A stretch of DNA of 64,000 nt from UBA2211 sp035404185 (GTDB taxonomy: Bacteria > Patescibacteriota > Minisyncoccia > Minisyncoccales > Minisyncoccaceae), in the NCBI GenBank assembly GCA_965230985.1, contig OZ246399.1, positions 124,001 through 188,000 of the forward strand, given 5' to 3'. Numbering within the stretch: position 1 is the stretch's first letter; each line of letters starts with the position of its first letter. Both the position numbers and the translations under genes were made by a program. The notes below the pieces were generated by a model. It made no database searches. It had not been told where the DNA came from and saw only the letters and a list, made by a program, of their open reading frames with translations. Below, piece after piece: positions 24,926 to 32,912 of this stretch.

Positions 24926-25981
24926 TTATGCTTCGCGAATCTTGTATTTTCCTTCTTCGTCTCTAGTAAAGAATTTTTTATTTTGTAAATTAAGAAGAAT
25001 TGTTGATTCTTTTACCATCCTTTGCTGTAAAACAGATTGAACTATTGCTTCTTTAGGTAGGGCTTGTTCTGAACTATTTAAAACTTGATAAATAACATCT
25101 TTGACTTGTCCAGGATTATATCCCCAATCTTTCAAAGCGTAATATCCCCTCCCAACCAAAACAAAATCTTGATTTCTAATCAATTCGTTATGCACTGTTT
25201 GAGGATGTAATTTTTTAGCTCTATTAGATCTACCAACTAATGATTCGTTTAATCCAAAAATCATATCTGCAATCTCTTTAAAATGTAATGGTTTTTCGCT
25301 CTGCTTTAAAATTAATTTAATCTTGTCTTTTACTGTTCTTGGATTTACTTCTGGCCATGATTTTAATCCAATCTTATTTCCGTCTATTGTTTTTAAAATA
25401 TTTTTTGATATTTCTAAATATGAACAAAAAGCTTCTTCGCTGACTTTTCCTCCCTTTTCTTTATAATCCAAATAAGCTGCTTTTATTGTTTTAGGATCAC
25501 CAGCTTCTCTTAATTGATTAACAAAATCAGATGCAATTTTTTTGGCTGAAAAAATCAAATCTTTATTAGTTGTCCAAAAAGAATAAAAATTATCATCTTC
25601 CTTTTCTTTAATAAGACTATCAGCCAAAGAAAGTAAAAACAAAATACAGTTCTTGCTCTCATTTGAGCCAATCTCTTCTAATAACTTTTCTTCTTTTTTA
25701 ACTCCCCCACAAGCATCTATCTTTTTTTCAAAAATAAGTTTAATTTTTTTGAATTCGTCTTTAACTTCGGAATTATTTAAAATCTTTTTGGCTCTTTTTA
25801 TTCCATCAACTTCAATCTGTCTTACTCTTTCTCTAGTGATATTATAACTTTTACCAATGGCTTCTAAGGTTTCTGGTTTTCCAGATTTACCTAACGAAAA
25901 TCTACGAGAAATAACAGTTCTTGTTCTATCTGGAAGGTTTTTCAGTATATTTTGTGCTATTTTTTTATAGTCAAATTCCAT
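24926..25981 (-). CDS. Sigma-70 region 4-like / HARE-HTH regulatory protein
   Basis: A 351-residue protein with an unusual order. The N-terminal sigma region 4-like HTH (LEAIGKSYNITRERVRQIEVDGIKRAKKIL, about 38-66) is nearly a canonical -35-recognition helix. A helical middle follows. A HARE-HTH winged helix (PLHFKEIADMIF ... LHPQTVHNELIRN ... GRGYYALKDWGY, about 229-294) comes next, as in RNA polymerase delta subunit, and a second winged helix ends the protein. There is no region 2, so it should not melt promoters by itself. A transcription regulator that touches RNA polymerase or -35 DNA is plausible. Confidence 0.75.
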   Translation of the reverse strand: MEFDYKKIAQNILKNLPDRTRTVISRRFSLGKSGKPETLEAIGKSYNITRERVRQIEVDGIKRAKKILNNSEVKDEFKKIKLIFEKKIDACGGVKKEEKLLEEIGSNESKNCILFLLSLADSLIKEKEDDNFYSFWTTNKDLIFSAKKIASDFVNQLREAGDPKTIKAAYLDYKEKGGKVSEEAFCSYLEISKNILKTIDGNKIGLKSWPEVNPRTVKDKIKLILKQSEKPLHFKEIADMIFGLNESLVGRSNRAKKLHPQTVHNELIRNQDFVLVGRGYYALKDWGYNPGQVKDVIYQVLNSSEQALPKEAIVQSVLQQRMVKESTILLNLQNKKFFTRDEEGKYKIREA

Positions 25982-26023
25982 AGTATTTAACTTATAACAT
26001 TTAATATTAAAACTGTCAATAAC

Positions 26024-26941
26024 CTACTTACCTGCCTTCTTTTGTTTTAAATTGTTCCAAAAAACTAAGACTGGGCTTGCCAAAAATGTTGAAGAAAAAG
26101 TACCTGCTATGACTCCCACTCCCATCAATATCGTAAAATATTTTAAGCTCTCTTCGTTGCCCAAAAAGTAATATAAAACACACAAAGCAATCATTATAGC
26201 TAACGATGTATTCATACATCTAGCAAATGTCTCATTTAAGCTTTTGTTAACAATATCCTCATAAGAAGATTTTCTGTCTTTTGTAAGATTTTCTCTAATT
26301 CTATCAAAAACAACCACAGTATTATTAATACAACTTCCAACAATAGTTAATAGGGCTGTAATAACAGGAATGGTTAGTTGAGCTTCATAAAAATGACCCA
26401 ATAATGCTAAAACTCCTAAAGGAATAATAATATCATGGAAAAGCATAAGAGTAGAAGACAAGCCATATTGAAATGAAGTGATTGGTTTTGAAACATTTTT
26501 AAAAGCAATTGCGATATAGAATAACATTGCAATTAAAGCGACTGTAGCAGCTATTATCGTTTTATTTTTTAATTCCTTTCCGATAAGAGGACTGATCGTT
26601 TCACTACTAATTGACTTATCGTCTATCTCCCCTGTTTCCTTAATCTTAGAAATGATATTATTGTAAACATTTTGAGAAACATCCTTTTGACTAATCTTTA
26701 AAGCAATTCCAGTGTTTCCCATCGGCTGAATTTGAACATTTTTAGTTTCCTCAATTCCACTTAAAGCGTTTTGAATTACTGACATTTCTGGTCTAGAATT
26801 TTTATAATCTAACTGAAGCAAACTTCCTCCTTCAAAGTCTATACCCACCTTTAAACCAAAAGCAAATAATGCATAAATACTTAGAATAATAGCAACTATT
26901 GCAACCGTAAAATATAATTTTGAATATTTTAAAAAATTCAT
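26024..26941 (-). CDS. secF: Protein translocase subunit SecF
   Basis: A 305-residue RND-family protein with six transmembrane helices and one large extracytoplasmic loop. Diagnostic motifs are GLKVGIDFEGGSLLQ after TM1 and VVVFDRIRENL before the last helices. SecF works with SecD to drive late steps of Sec export using the proton gradient. It directly follows secD (4 bp), the standard pair; the two are not fused here. Confidence 0.96.
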   Translation of the reverse strand: MNFLKYSKLYFTVAIVAIILSIYALFAFGLKVGIDFEGGSLLQLDYKNSRPEMSVIQNALSGIEETKNVQIQPMGNTGIALKISQKDVSQNVYNNIISKIKETGEIDDKSISSETISPLIGKELKNKTIIAATVALIAMLFYIAIAFKNVSKPITSFQYGLSSTLMLFHDIIIPLGVLALLGHFYEAQLTIPVITALLTIVGSCINNTVVVFDRIRENLTKDRKSSYEDIVNKSLNETFARCMNTSLAIMIALCVLYYFLGNEESLKYFTILMGVGVIAGTFSSTFLASPVLVFWNNLKQKKAGK

Positions 26942-26945
26942 ATTT

Positions 26946-28376
26946 TTATTTCCATAACAATTTAATCTTTCCTACTTTTCCCAAAGCAACGAACTCTAAG
27001 AATATTCTTGAAACAACCATTGAAGAAAATAGATTCAATAAAAGGCCCAAAATTAATGCAAAAGCAAAAGCTTTAATAAAGCTTGTTCCTAAGAAATAAA
27101 GAATTATCATAACAATTAAAGCTGTAAAATGCCCATCTCTAATTGACGGCCAAGCACGATTACATCCTTCAACGATACTACTCATAACATCTTTTCCTGC
27201 TTTTAATTCTTCTTTCATTCTTGAAAAAATCAAAATATTAGCATCAACCGCCATACCGATAGACAAAATTAAACCACCAATACCAGCCAAAGTTAATGTC
27301 ACTGGAATTAATTTAATTAAAGCTAAAATTATTAAACAATAAACAATTAGAGCAACCGAAGCGATTAATCCTGGTAAACGGTAAAATAATATTAAGAAAA
27401 TAATAATACCAATTATACTATAAATTCCTGCTTGAACTGATTTATTTAAAGAAATCTCTCCCAATGTTGGTCCAATCTTTTTCTGAACAATAGGACTTCC
27501 TAGCGGAACTGGCAAAGCTCCCTGATTCAATCTCTGAACTAACGTTTTAGCTGCCTTTATATCTGTCTGTCCAGTAATGATTGCCTCTCCTCCGCTAATC
27601 TTGTTTTCTACCCTCGGAGCATATAGATCTGAGCTATCTATCTTTCCATCTCCATTAGTGTCAACAATTGATGCTCCATCCAATGTTATAGCCAATGTTT
27701 TACCAACATTTCTCTCTGTAATAGCTTCAAATAATTTCGCACCTGCATCATCAAACTTTAATTGAATAATAGGAGCATAAGTTGTTTGATCAAAATTTAA
27801 AGTAGCTTTCTTTAAATATTTTCCTGTTAATTCTGTTTTTTGATAAGGATTTTCAAAAGCTACTTGCCAATCAGCAACTTTCTGTATTTCTTCAAGAGTG
27901 GTCAATCCTTTTATTTCTGCTATCTTAGCATTAATTTTGTCTATATCTGCCTGAGGTCTTTGTTCCCAAAATTCTAGCAAAGGAGTTTCTCCAATCCAAG
28001 CGATAGCATCGTCAACTGATTCTACTCCTGGTAAATCAACTGCAATCCTGTCTGTTCCATAAACCTGAACAATGGGTTCAGTCACTCCAAAAATATTAAC
28101 CCTTCTTTCAATCACATCTCTTAAGCCTTCCATAACAGCAGATTTATCCTGATCTCCAATCTGACTTAAATCAGCTTGATATTCTAAATGAACTCCTCCC
28201 TTTAAATCTAAGCCTAATTTAAATTCGGTTTGAGGAAAGTGCCATATCTTCAAATTATATTTTGAATTAATATTATCAACTAATTGATTGTATCCATTTG
28301 GGTAACAAAAAATCCCAGCAACTAAGGCTAAGGCTAATATCGAAATTAAAGAAATTACTATGTTTTTATTGTTCAT
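26946..28376 (-). CDS. secD: Protein translocase subunit SecD
   Basis: A 476-residue SecD with six helices and a P1 domain. ELGLDLKGGVHLEYQAD-type residues after TM1 (here FKLGLDLKGGVHLEYQ) and DGHFTALIVMIILYFLGT near the end are canonical, as is GMAVDANILIFSRMKEEL. It is shorter than E. coli SecD, as in many Gram-positives and CPR. The divergent promoter region with tsaD lies just upstream. Confidence 0.96.
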   Translation of the reverse strand: MNNKNIVISLISILALALVAGIFCYPNGYNQLVDNINSKYNLKIWHFPQTEFKLGLDLKGGVHLEYQADLSQIGDQDKSAVMEGLRDVIERRVNIFGVTEPIVQVYGTDRIAVDLPGVESVDDAIAWIGETPLLEFWEQRPQADIDKINAKIAEIKGLTTLEEIQKVADWQVAFENPYQKTELTGKYLKKATLNFDQTTYAPIIQLKFDDAGAKLFEAITERNVGKTLAITLDGASIVDTNGDGKIDSSDLYAPRVENKISGGEAIITGQTDIKAAKTLVQRLNQGALPVPLGSPIVQKKIGPTLGEISLNKSVQAGIYSIIGIIIFLILFYRLPGLIASVALIVYCLIILALIKLIPVTLTLAGIGGLILSIGMAVDANILIFSRMKEELKAGKDVMSSIVEGCNRAWPSIRDGHFTALIVMIILYFLGTSFIKAFAFALILGLLLNLFSSMVVSRIFLEFVALGKVGKIKLLWK

Positions 28377-28397
28377 AATTGTTAAAAGTATAGTTAT

Positions 28398-28426
28398 AAT
28401 ATAAGCTTAAAAATGTTTTTCGTCAA
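28398..28426 (-). promoter_or_regulatory. Promoter of secD-secF
   Basis: TTGACG (28421-28426), 17-bp spacer, TATATT (28398-28403), about 22 bases before the secD start. Confidence 0.65.
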
Positions 28427-28432
28427 CCGTGT

Positions 28433-28461
28433 TTGCGAAAATGTCTTTTTTCGTTTACAAT
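28433..28461 (+). promoter_or_regulatory. Promoter of tsaD-prsW-hsp20
   Basis: TTGCGA (28433-28438), 17-bp spacer, TACAAT (28456-28461), 19 bases before the tsaD start. Six bases separate its -35 from that of secD. Confidence 0.6.
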
Positions 28462-28480
28462 TTAAACAATAGACCAAATA

Positions 28481-29662
28481 ATGTCAAATATGATTATCCT
28501 TGCTATTGAAACAAGCTGTGATGACACAGCAATAAGCATCATTAAAACCACTGCCTCTGCTCTAAAGAAAAAACAGCCTGTTTTCAATGATTTTGAGATA
28601 CTTTCTGATTATGTCTCCTCTCAAACAAAAATTCACGCTCCTTACGGAGGAGTATTTCCTGCTGTTGCCAAAAGAGAACATCAAAAAAGTCTTACTCCCC
28701 TTTTAATCAAATCTTTAAAAAAATCGGGACTATTAAAAAAGACTAAAAAACCAATTAATGCTAAAAAATTATTAAAGGTACAAAAAATTCTCGAAAGAAA
28801 TCAAGACATCTTTAATGATATTAAAGAATTTTTAAAAGAATACGAAATTCCTGAAATAAATAAAATTACTGTTACTAATGGCCCTGGGCTTGAACCATGT
28901 CTCTATACTGGAATTAATTTTGCAAGAGCTTTATCTTTTTATTGGGACGCCCCTCTTATCTCAGTCAACCACCTCGAAGGACATATTATTGCTAATTGGC
29001 TTGCTCCAATTGAAAAAATTGGATTCCCGGCAACTGCCTTGGTCGTTTCAGGAGGAAACACACAAATTATTAATGTTGAGGATATAGGAAAATATAAACT
29101 TGTGGGAGAGACTAGAGATGATGCTGCTGGAGAATGTTTTGATAAAACCGCCAGAATATTAGGATTAGGATATCCTGGGGGACCAAGTATCGCTAAAGAA
29201 GCAAAAAAATTCAAAGAAAAGAAATTCAATATTTATCTACCCCGTCCGATGATACATGATAAAAATTTTGACTTTAGTTTTTCTGGTTTAAAAACTGCTG
29301 TTCTTTATGATTTTAAAAAAAAAACGAACGAAGAAAAAAAATCAAAAGATTATATTGCGGAAATATGCTATCAAATAGAAAGATCTATAATTGATGTCTT
29401 GGTTTTTAAAACCATGAAAGCTGCTGAAGAATTAAAAACAAAAACCGTTCTTCTTGGTGGAGGCGTTTCCGCCAATAAGGAGCTTGTAAAAGAATTTAAA
29501 AAGCAATGTAAAATAAAAAGATTAAATTTTGTCTCTCCCCTGCCTAGATTCTCTGGGGACAATGCTTCAATGATTGCTTTAACTGCGCTGTTTTCTTCTA
29601 ACGCAAAAAAAACATCTTGGCAAAAAATAAAACCTAATTCTAATTTAAAAATAAATGGATAA
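28481..29662 (+). CDS. tsaD: tRNA threonylcarbamoyladenosine transferase TsaD
   Basis: A 393-residue ASKHA-family enzyme. The start IILAIETSCDDTAISI is canonical, and VNHLEGHIIANW, VSGGNTQI and the DDAAGECFDKTARILGLGYPGGP block are the Kae1/TsaD signatures. It transfers the threonylcarbamoyl group to A37 of ANN-decoding tRNAs. It is about 50 residues longer than the usual 340 because of a Lys-rich insertion (about residues 80-115). This lies between KREHQKSL, a metal-ligand region that normally reads as an HxxxH-type motif, and TVTNGPGLEP. Confidence 0.94.
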   Translation: MSNMIILAIETSCDDTAISIIKTTASALKKKQPVFNDFEILSDYVSSQTKIHAPYGGVFPAVAKREHQKSLTPLLIKSLKKSGLLKKTKKPINAKKLLKVQKILERNQDIFNDIKEFLKEYEIPEINKITVTNGPGLEPCLYTGINFARALSFYWDAPLISVNHLEGHIIANWLAPIEKIGFPATALVVSGGNTQIINVEDIGKYKLVGETRDDAAGECFDKTARILGLGYPGGPSIAKEAKKFKEKKFNIYLPRPMIHDKNFDFSFSGLKTAVLYDFKKKTNEEKKSKDYIAEICYQIERSIIDVLVFKTMKAAEELKTKTVLLGGGVSANKELVKEFKKQCKIKRLNFVSPLPRFSGDNASMIALTALFSSNAKKTSWQKIKPNSNLKING

Positions 29663-30389
29663 TAATATTTTAATAAATTTATCGTTCGCTATCCTTCCGG
29701 GAATTATCTGGTTACTTTTCTTTCTTAGAAAAGACAATCTTCCCGAACCTAAAAAACAAATTCTAAAAGTTTTCTTCTGTGGAGCAATTGCCGCTATTCC
29801 AATTGCCTTAATTGAGTTATGGCTTTTAAATGAATTATCAACACTAAATCTATCATATAAAGCTTATTATATTATCAAAGGATTATTTGTTGTTGGTTTA
29901 ACTGAAGAAATATTTAAATATGTAGCAGTTAGATATTCAATATTAAATAGCTCTCATGTTGATGAACCAATTGATATTCCACTATATATGATTATCGGAG
30001 CCTTAGGATTTGCTACTGCTGAAAATGCATTATTTTTCTGCACTCAAAAATTCTTAATACTCAACGATCCTCTTATTCTTTCTTTTACCAGATTCATCGG
30101 TGCAACACTTCTTCATGCTTTGGCTTCGGGAACGATAGGATTATTTTTAGTTTTAGCCTTCCATAATTTAAAATTCCGCCATATTCTTATCGCTCTAGGT
30201 TTTGCAATTGCAATTAGTGCCCATGCCTTCTTTAACTTTTTCTTAGAATCATCTATAATGAAAGAAACAATGTCTGAAATGGGATACTCATCTTCACTCT
30301 ATGCCCTAGCAATTGTATATGTACTTTTCTTAATTCTATCAATCTGTCTAAAAGAAATTAAAAAATTAAAAGGTGTTTGTAAAATATAA
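29655..30389 (+). CDS. prsW: PrsW-family intramembrane metalloprotease
   Basis: A 244-residue membrane protein with about eight helices. Family motifs visible are GLTEEIFKYVAVR (the E-E-xx-K site), ALGFATAENALFF, TLLHALASGTIG and AHAFFNFF, which together supply the metal ligands and catalytic Glu of PrsW. PrsW in Bacillus cleaves an anti-sigma factor; here no anti-sigma partner is visible. It overlaps the tsaD 3' end by 8 bp and precedes hsp20, so these three genes form one operon. Confidence 0.9.
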   Translation: MDNNILINLSFAILPGIIWLLFFLRKDNLPEPKKQILKVFFCGAIAAIPIALIELWLLNELSTLNLSYKAYYIIKGLFVVGLTEEIFKYVAVRYSILNSSHVDEPIDIPLYMIIGALGFATAENALFFCTQKFLILNDPLILSFTRFIGATLLHALASGTIGLFLVLAFHNLKFRHILIALGFAIAISAHAFFNFFLESSIMKETMSEMGYSSSLYALAIVYVLFLILSICLKEIKKLKGVCKI

Positions 30390-30392
30390 AAT

Positions 30393-30776
30393 ATGGCAAA
30401 GAAAAAAGACGAACAACAAATAGAAGAAAAAAAGAATTGGGATGGACCAAATGGACAATTAGTCGTTGATGTTTATGAAACAGAAAAAGAATTAATTATT
30501 CAATCAGCTATTGCTGGAATTAAAACAGAAGAAATAGATATTTCTCTTGAAAATGATATTTTAATTATTAAGGGAGAAAGAGATAATCCAAGTAAAGACA
30601 AGGGACAAAGATACTTCCTCAAGGAATGCTACTGGGGACCATTTTCAAAAGAAATAATACTCCCAAGAGAAATAGATACGAGCCGAATAGATGCTAAAGT
30701 AAAAGAAGGAATACTAACCGTAAGAATGCAAAAAATAGAAAGAGCAAAAAGCAAAAAAATATCAATTGAAGAATAA
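30393..30776 (+). CDS. Small heat-shock protein (Hsp20/alpha-crystallin)
   Basis: A 127-residue chaperone. The alpha-crystallin domain covers residues 24-110: QLVVDVYETEKELIIQSAIAGIKTEEIDISLENDILIIKGER, then YFLKECYWGPFSKEIILP and a terminal KEGILTVRM. The N-terminal arm is very short and charged, and the C-terminal I-x-I/V oligomerisation tail is weak (KKISIEE). It would hold unfolding proteins. Third gene of the tsaD operon, followed by a terminator. Confidence 0.94.
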   Translation: MAKKKDEQQIEEKKNWDGPNGQLVVDVYETEKELIIQSAIAGIKTEEIDISLENDILIIKGERDNPSKDKGQRYFLKECYWGPFSKEIILPREIDTSRIDAKVKEGILTVRMQKIERAKSKKISIEE

Positions 30777-30782
30777 TAAAAA

Positions 30783-30804
30783 CCACCTAACAAAGGTGGA
30801 TTTT
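30783..30804 (+). terminator. Intrinsic terminator after hsp20
   Basis: Stem CCACCT/AGGTGG with loop AACAA, followed by ATTTTA. Confidence 0.8.
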
Positions 30805-30815
30805 ATATATAAGTG

Positions 30816-30897
30816 TGCCGAGGGAGGGATTTGAACCCTCACACCTTGCGGCATATGCTCCTAAGGCATACGCGTCTGCCAGTTCCGCCACCTCGGC
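30816..30897 (-). tRNA. tRNA-Leu (anticodon TAG)
   Basis: A class II tRNA with acceptor GCCGAGG/CCTCGGC, anticodon loop CTTAGGA, a long variable arm and T-arm GAGGGTTCAAATCCCTC. CCA is not encoded. Confidence 0.95.
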
Positions 30898-30899
30898 AA

Positions 30900-30943
30900 A
30901 TAAAACACCCACCTTCTGTGTATATCAAAAACAAGGCGGGTGT
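30900..30943 (-). terminator. Terminator of the T4SS-pilin-like operon
   Basis: Interrupted stem acaccc.cctt / aagg.gggtgt (30905-30915 with 30933-30943), followed on the minus strand by TTTTATTT. The promoter of the next tRNA lies inside this hairpin. Confidence 0.65.
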
Positions 30944-30946
30944 CAA
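30919..30946 (-). promoter_or_regulatory. Promoter of tRNA-Leu(TAG), embedded in the terminator
   Basis: TTGACA (30941-30946), 16-bp spacer, TATACA (30919-30924). The -35 overlaps the first arm of the terminator hairpin of the preceding operon. Confidence 0.65.
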
Positions 30947-30962
30947 TAAGTTGTCATAAAAA

Positions 30963-31376
30963 CTAAACTCCAATAATCATTTTTACCGCTGAAGGAATAG
31001 CTCTTGATAATAGAGCCACAGCAATACCAACTGCAGCAAAAAGTATAAGCTGTCTTGCTTTTGTTACACTATCAGTATTTCCCTGAGAAGTAGTGAATAA
31101 TACAGCTCCCCAAATAATCATCAAAGAAGATACGGCCATCAAAAGGACAAAAACCCAATCTGTAATCCTGTATACTCCATTCAATAAACAACACATTCCG
31201 CAATTACCGTTACTACTATAATTACAAACCTCCGTACATCCTAAGTCTACAGGAAGCCTATTAGTATTCTCAATAGTGCAAGCATCCAAAGTTCCTGCAG
31301 CAGACACAGAGCTTATTCCCATAAAAGAAACCGCTACTACCGCGCACATCATTAAGGCTAATATTTTTTTCTTCAT
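30963..31376 (-). CDS. T4SS-pilin-like protein, Cys-rich ectodomain
   Basis: A 137-residue protein with a signal peptide (residues 1-26, ending VSAA) and a short Cys-rich segment (about 30-67, including GNCGMCCLLNG). Two hydrophobic helices are joined by a small cytoplasmic loop with TSQGNTDSVTKARQLILF. That loop and the two-helix C-terminus match the T4SS_pilin/TrbC-VirB2-like family widespread in CPR. Processed subunits of this family may form a conjugation-type pilus. It carries the same 12-base leader motif as pilA. Confidence 0.8.
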   Translation of the reverse strand: MKKKILALMMCAVVAVSFMGISSVSAAGTLDACTIENTNRLPVDLGCTEVCNYSSNGNCGMCCLLNGVYRITDWVFVLLMAVSSLMIIWGAVLFTTSQGNTDSVTKARQLILFAAVGIAVALLSRAIPSAVKMIIGV

Positions 31377-31413
31377 AATCGTATTTTTATTTTTTATCCG
31401 ACCTTTGAATTGT

Positions 31414-31725
31414 TTACTTTTCTATTGGATTTACAAAACCACTAACCACGCTTGCTATTGCAGCAGCCAATAATATAACAATTAATCCAATTGTTGTCGA
31501 GCCTATAATACTTTTAGCCATCTTTGCTCTTTCTGCGCTTCCGCCATCACTCATCCATAAAAATCCCGCTATAACATACATTAATACTGCTAATCCCGCA
31601 GAAATGGTTATAATCCAATTTGTAATATTTGATATAGTATCTGTTACTGCATCAGCAGAAGCAAGAAATGGAATAAACATCGCTCCCATCAAAACAATGG
31701 AGGCAGCAAGGTGTTGTTTTTTCAT
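31414..31725 (-). CDS. T4SS-pilin-like protein, minimal form
   Basis: A 103-residue protein with a signal peptide (1-24, ending ASA) followed by two hydrophobic helices. The connecting loop SDGGSAERAKMAKSIIGSTTIG is the characteristic VirB2/TrbC-type cytoplasmic loop. It lacks the extra ectodomain of its two neighbours, so it is the best candidate for a bare pilin subunit. It has its own promoter (31754-31783). Confidence 0.8.
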   Translation of the reverse strand: MKKQHLAASIVLMGAMFIPFLASADAVTDTISNITNWIITISAGLAVLMYVIAGFLWMSDGGSAERAKMAKSIIGSTTIGLIVILLAAAIASVVSGFVNPIEK

Positions 31726-31753
31726 ATTTATTAATTAATTTTAATTTAAAATT

Positions 31754-31783
31754 ATTTTACCACTAAATCTTTAAAATTGCCAA
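31754..31783 (-). promoter_or_regulatory. Promoter of the minimal T4SS-pilin-like gene
   Basis: TTGGCA (31778-31783), 18-bp spacer, TAAAAT (31754-31759), about 28 bases before the ATG at 31725. Confidence 0.6.
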
Positions 31784-31802
31784 TAAAGATAACACACTAT
31801 TA

Positions 31803-32357
31803 TTATTTTACCACTAATCCCTTTAAAATATCTATAAGAGACCAAGCTAAAAGTGCCAATATTAATCCTATGGCAGCATAAAGTATAATCTGCTTTGCCT
31901 GATTAACCTTACTTGTGTCACCAGCTGCCGTCATATACGTAAGACCTCCATAGACTATAACTAATGGAGCTAAAACCATTGCCATATCTAAAATCCATTT
32001 AACTACCATACTAATAAGATCACCAAAAGTTTCTGCACTAATCGGATTTGTTATCCCTCCAGTAGAACTACCAGTTCCTCCTGTATTTGTGCCTGTTCCT
32101 CCAGTATTGGAACCAGTTCCTCCTGTATTTGTGCCTGTTCCTCCAGTGTCTGTACCAGTACCTGTGCCACCAACAGGATCACCATTACATTTAATGCCTG
32201 CAGATGGATTTATTGTTTTATTGTCTGAACAATAACACCAACCGAATGTTCCTTTCGTTCCACCGACATCAGCACACGTTAAAGAATAATCAGTTGCAAA
32301 AACAAATAAAGGAATGATAAAGAAAGAAATAAAAATAATTAAAAGTATTTTTTTCAT
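31803..32357 (-). CDS. T4SS-pilin-like protein with Gly/Thr repeat linker
   Basis: A 184-residue protein with a signal peptide (1-22) and a Cys-containing segment (LTCADVGG...WCYCSDN). A low-complexity linker follows, made of about five repeats of a 7-residue GGTGTNT-type unit. It ends in two hydrophobic helices with the loop TAAGDTSKVNQAKQIILYAA, the same two-helix VirB2-like module as its two neighbours. The ATG at 32357 overlaps the methyltransferase stop (ATGA). An upstream start at 32381 is possible but would precede the signal peptide with extra residues. Confidence 0.78.
   Translation of the reverse strand: MKKILLIIFISFFIIPLFVFATDYSLTCADVGGTKGTFGWCYCSDNKTINPSAGIKCNGDPVGGTGTGTDTGGTGTNTGGTGSNTGGTGTNTGGTGSSTGGITNPISAETFGDLISMVVKWILDMAMVLAPLVIVYGGLTYMTAAGDTSKVNQAKQIILYAAIGLILALLAWSLIDILKGLVVK
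32052..32172 (-). repeat. 21-bp coding tandem repeat (GGTGTNT linker)
   Basis: About five imperfect 21-bp units inside the preceding gene, encoding alternating GGTGTNT and GGTGSNT. Slippage could change linker length. Confidence 0.85.
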
Positions 32358-32875
32358 ATTTTTCTTAAGATTAAACCCCAATGAAAGCTACCAGCTTTAA
32401 ATTCTTTTTCTGAACTTAATCCAACTTCTCTTGCTAATTCTTTAATTTCTTCAATTGAAACTCTCCCCTCTTTTGAACCTATGGGGGCATCCTTTTCCCA
32501 ATCAACAATCAATATCATTCCATTATTTTTTAATAACCTTTTTCCTTCTTCTAAAACTTTTTCTTTATCTCCTATCTGAAATAAAAGATTAGTCATTAAA
32601 ATTAAATCAAAATATTCGTCGGGCATCTTTATTCCTTTTTCTATATCTCCAATCACTGGCTTGATATTGAAAATCTTTTCGGAAGATATCTTTCCATTTA
32701 AAGCCGAAATAGCAGTATCTAGAATATCTACTGCATAAACCATTCCTGATTTTAATTCTTTGGCTAATGGTATTACCCATCCACCAGATCCGCAACCAAA
32801 GTCACAGGCAACCATATCCTCTCTAAGAGAAATATTCTTAATAATTTGTTGTGGATTTAAGAACCCTTCGTTCAT
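32354..32875 (-). CDS. Class I SAM-dependent methyltransferase
   Basis: A 173-residue Rossmann methyltransferase. Motif I is ACDFGCGSGGW, motif II AVDI, motif IV-like YFDLILMTNLLFQI, and RLLKNNGMILIVDW is the post-core strand. The opening FLNPQQIIKNISLREDMV is typical of UbiE/MenG-like CPR methyltransferases. The substrate is unknown. The ATG at 32875 lies 37 bases after the gyrA stop; a start at 32935 inside gyrA would add 20 residues. It overlaps the next gene by 4 bp, tying it to the T4SS-pilin-like operon. Confidence 0.85.
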   Translation of the reverse strand: MNEGFLNPQQIIKNISLREDMVACDFGCGSGGWVIPLAKELKSGMVYAVDILDTAISALNGKISSEKIFNIKPVIGDIEKGIKMPDEYFDLILMTNLLFQIGDKEKVLEEGKRLLKNNGMILIVDWEKDAPIGSKEGRVSIEEIKELAREVGLSSEKEFKAGSFHWGLILRKI

Positions 32876-32912
32876 ATAAGAATATTGTATAAGATAATTT
32901 AATAAATGTAAA

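Noticed and set aside
32052..32172. Regular short repeats resembling a CRISPR array
   Set aside because: The 21-bp units are in frame and encode a Gly/Thr linker; there are no unique spacers of constant length.
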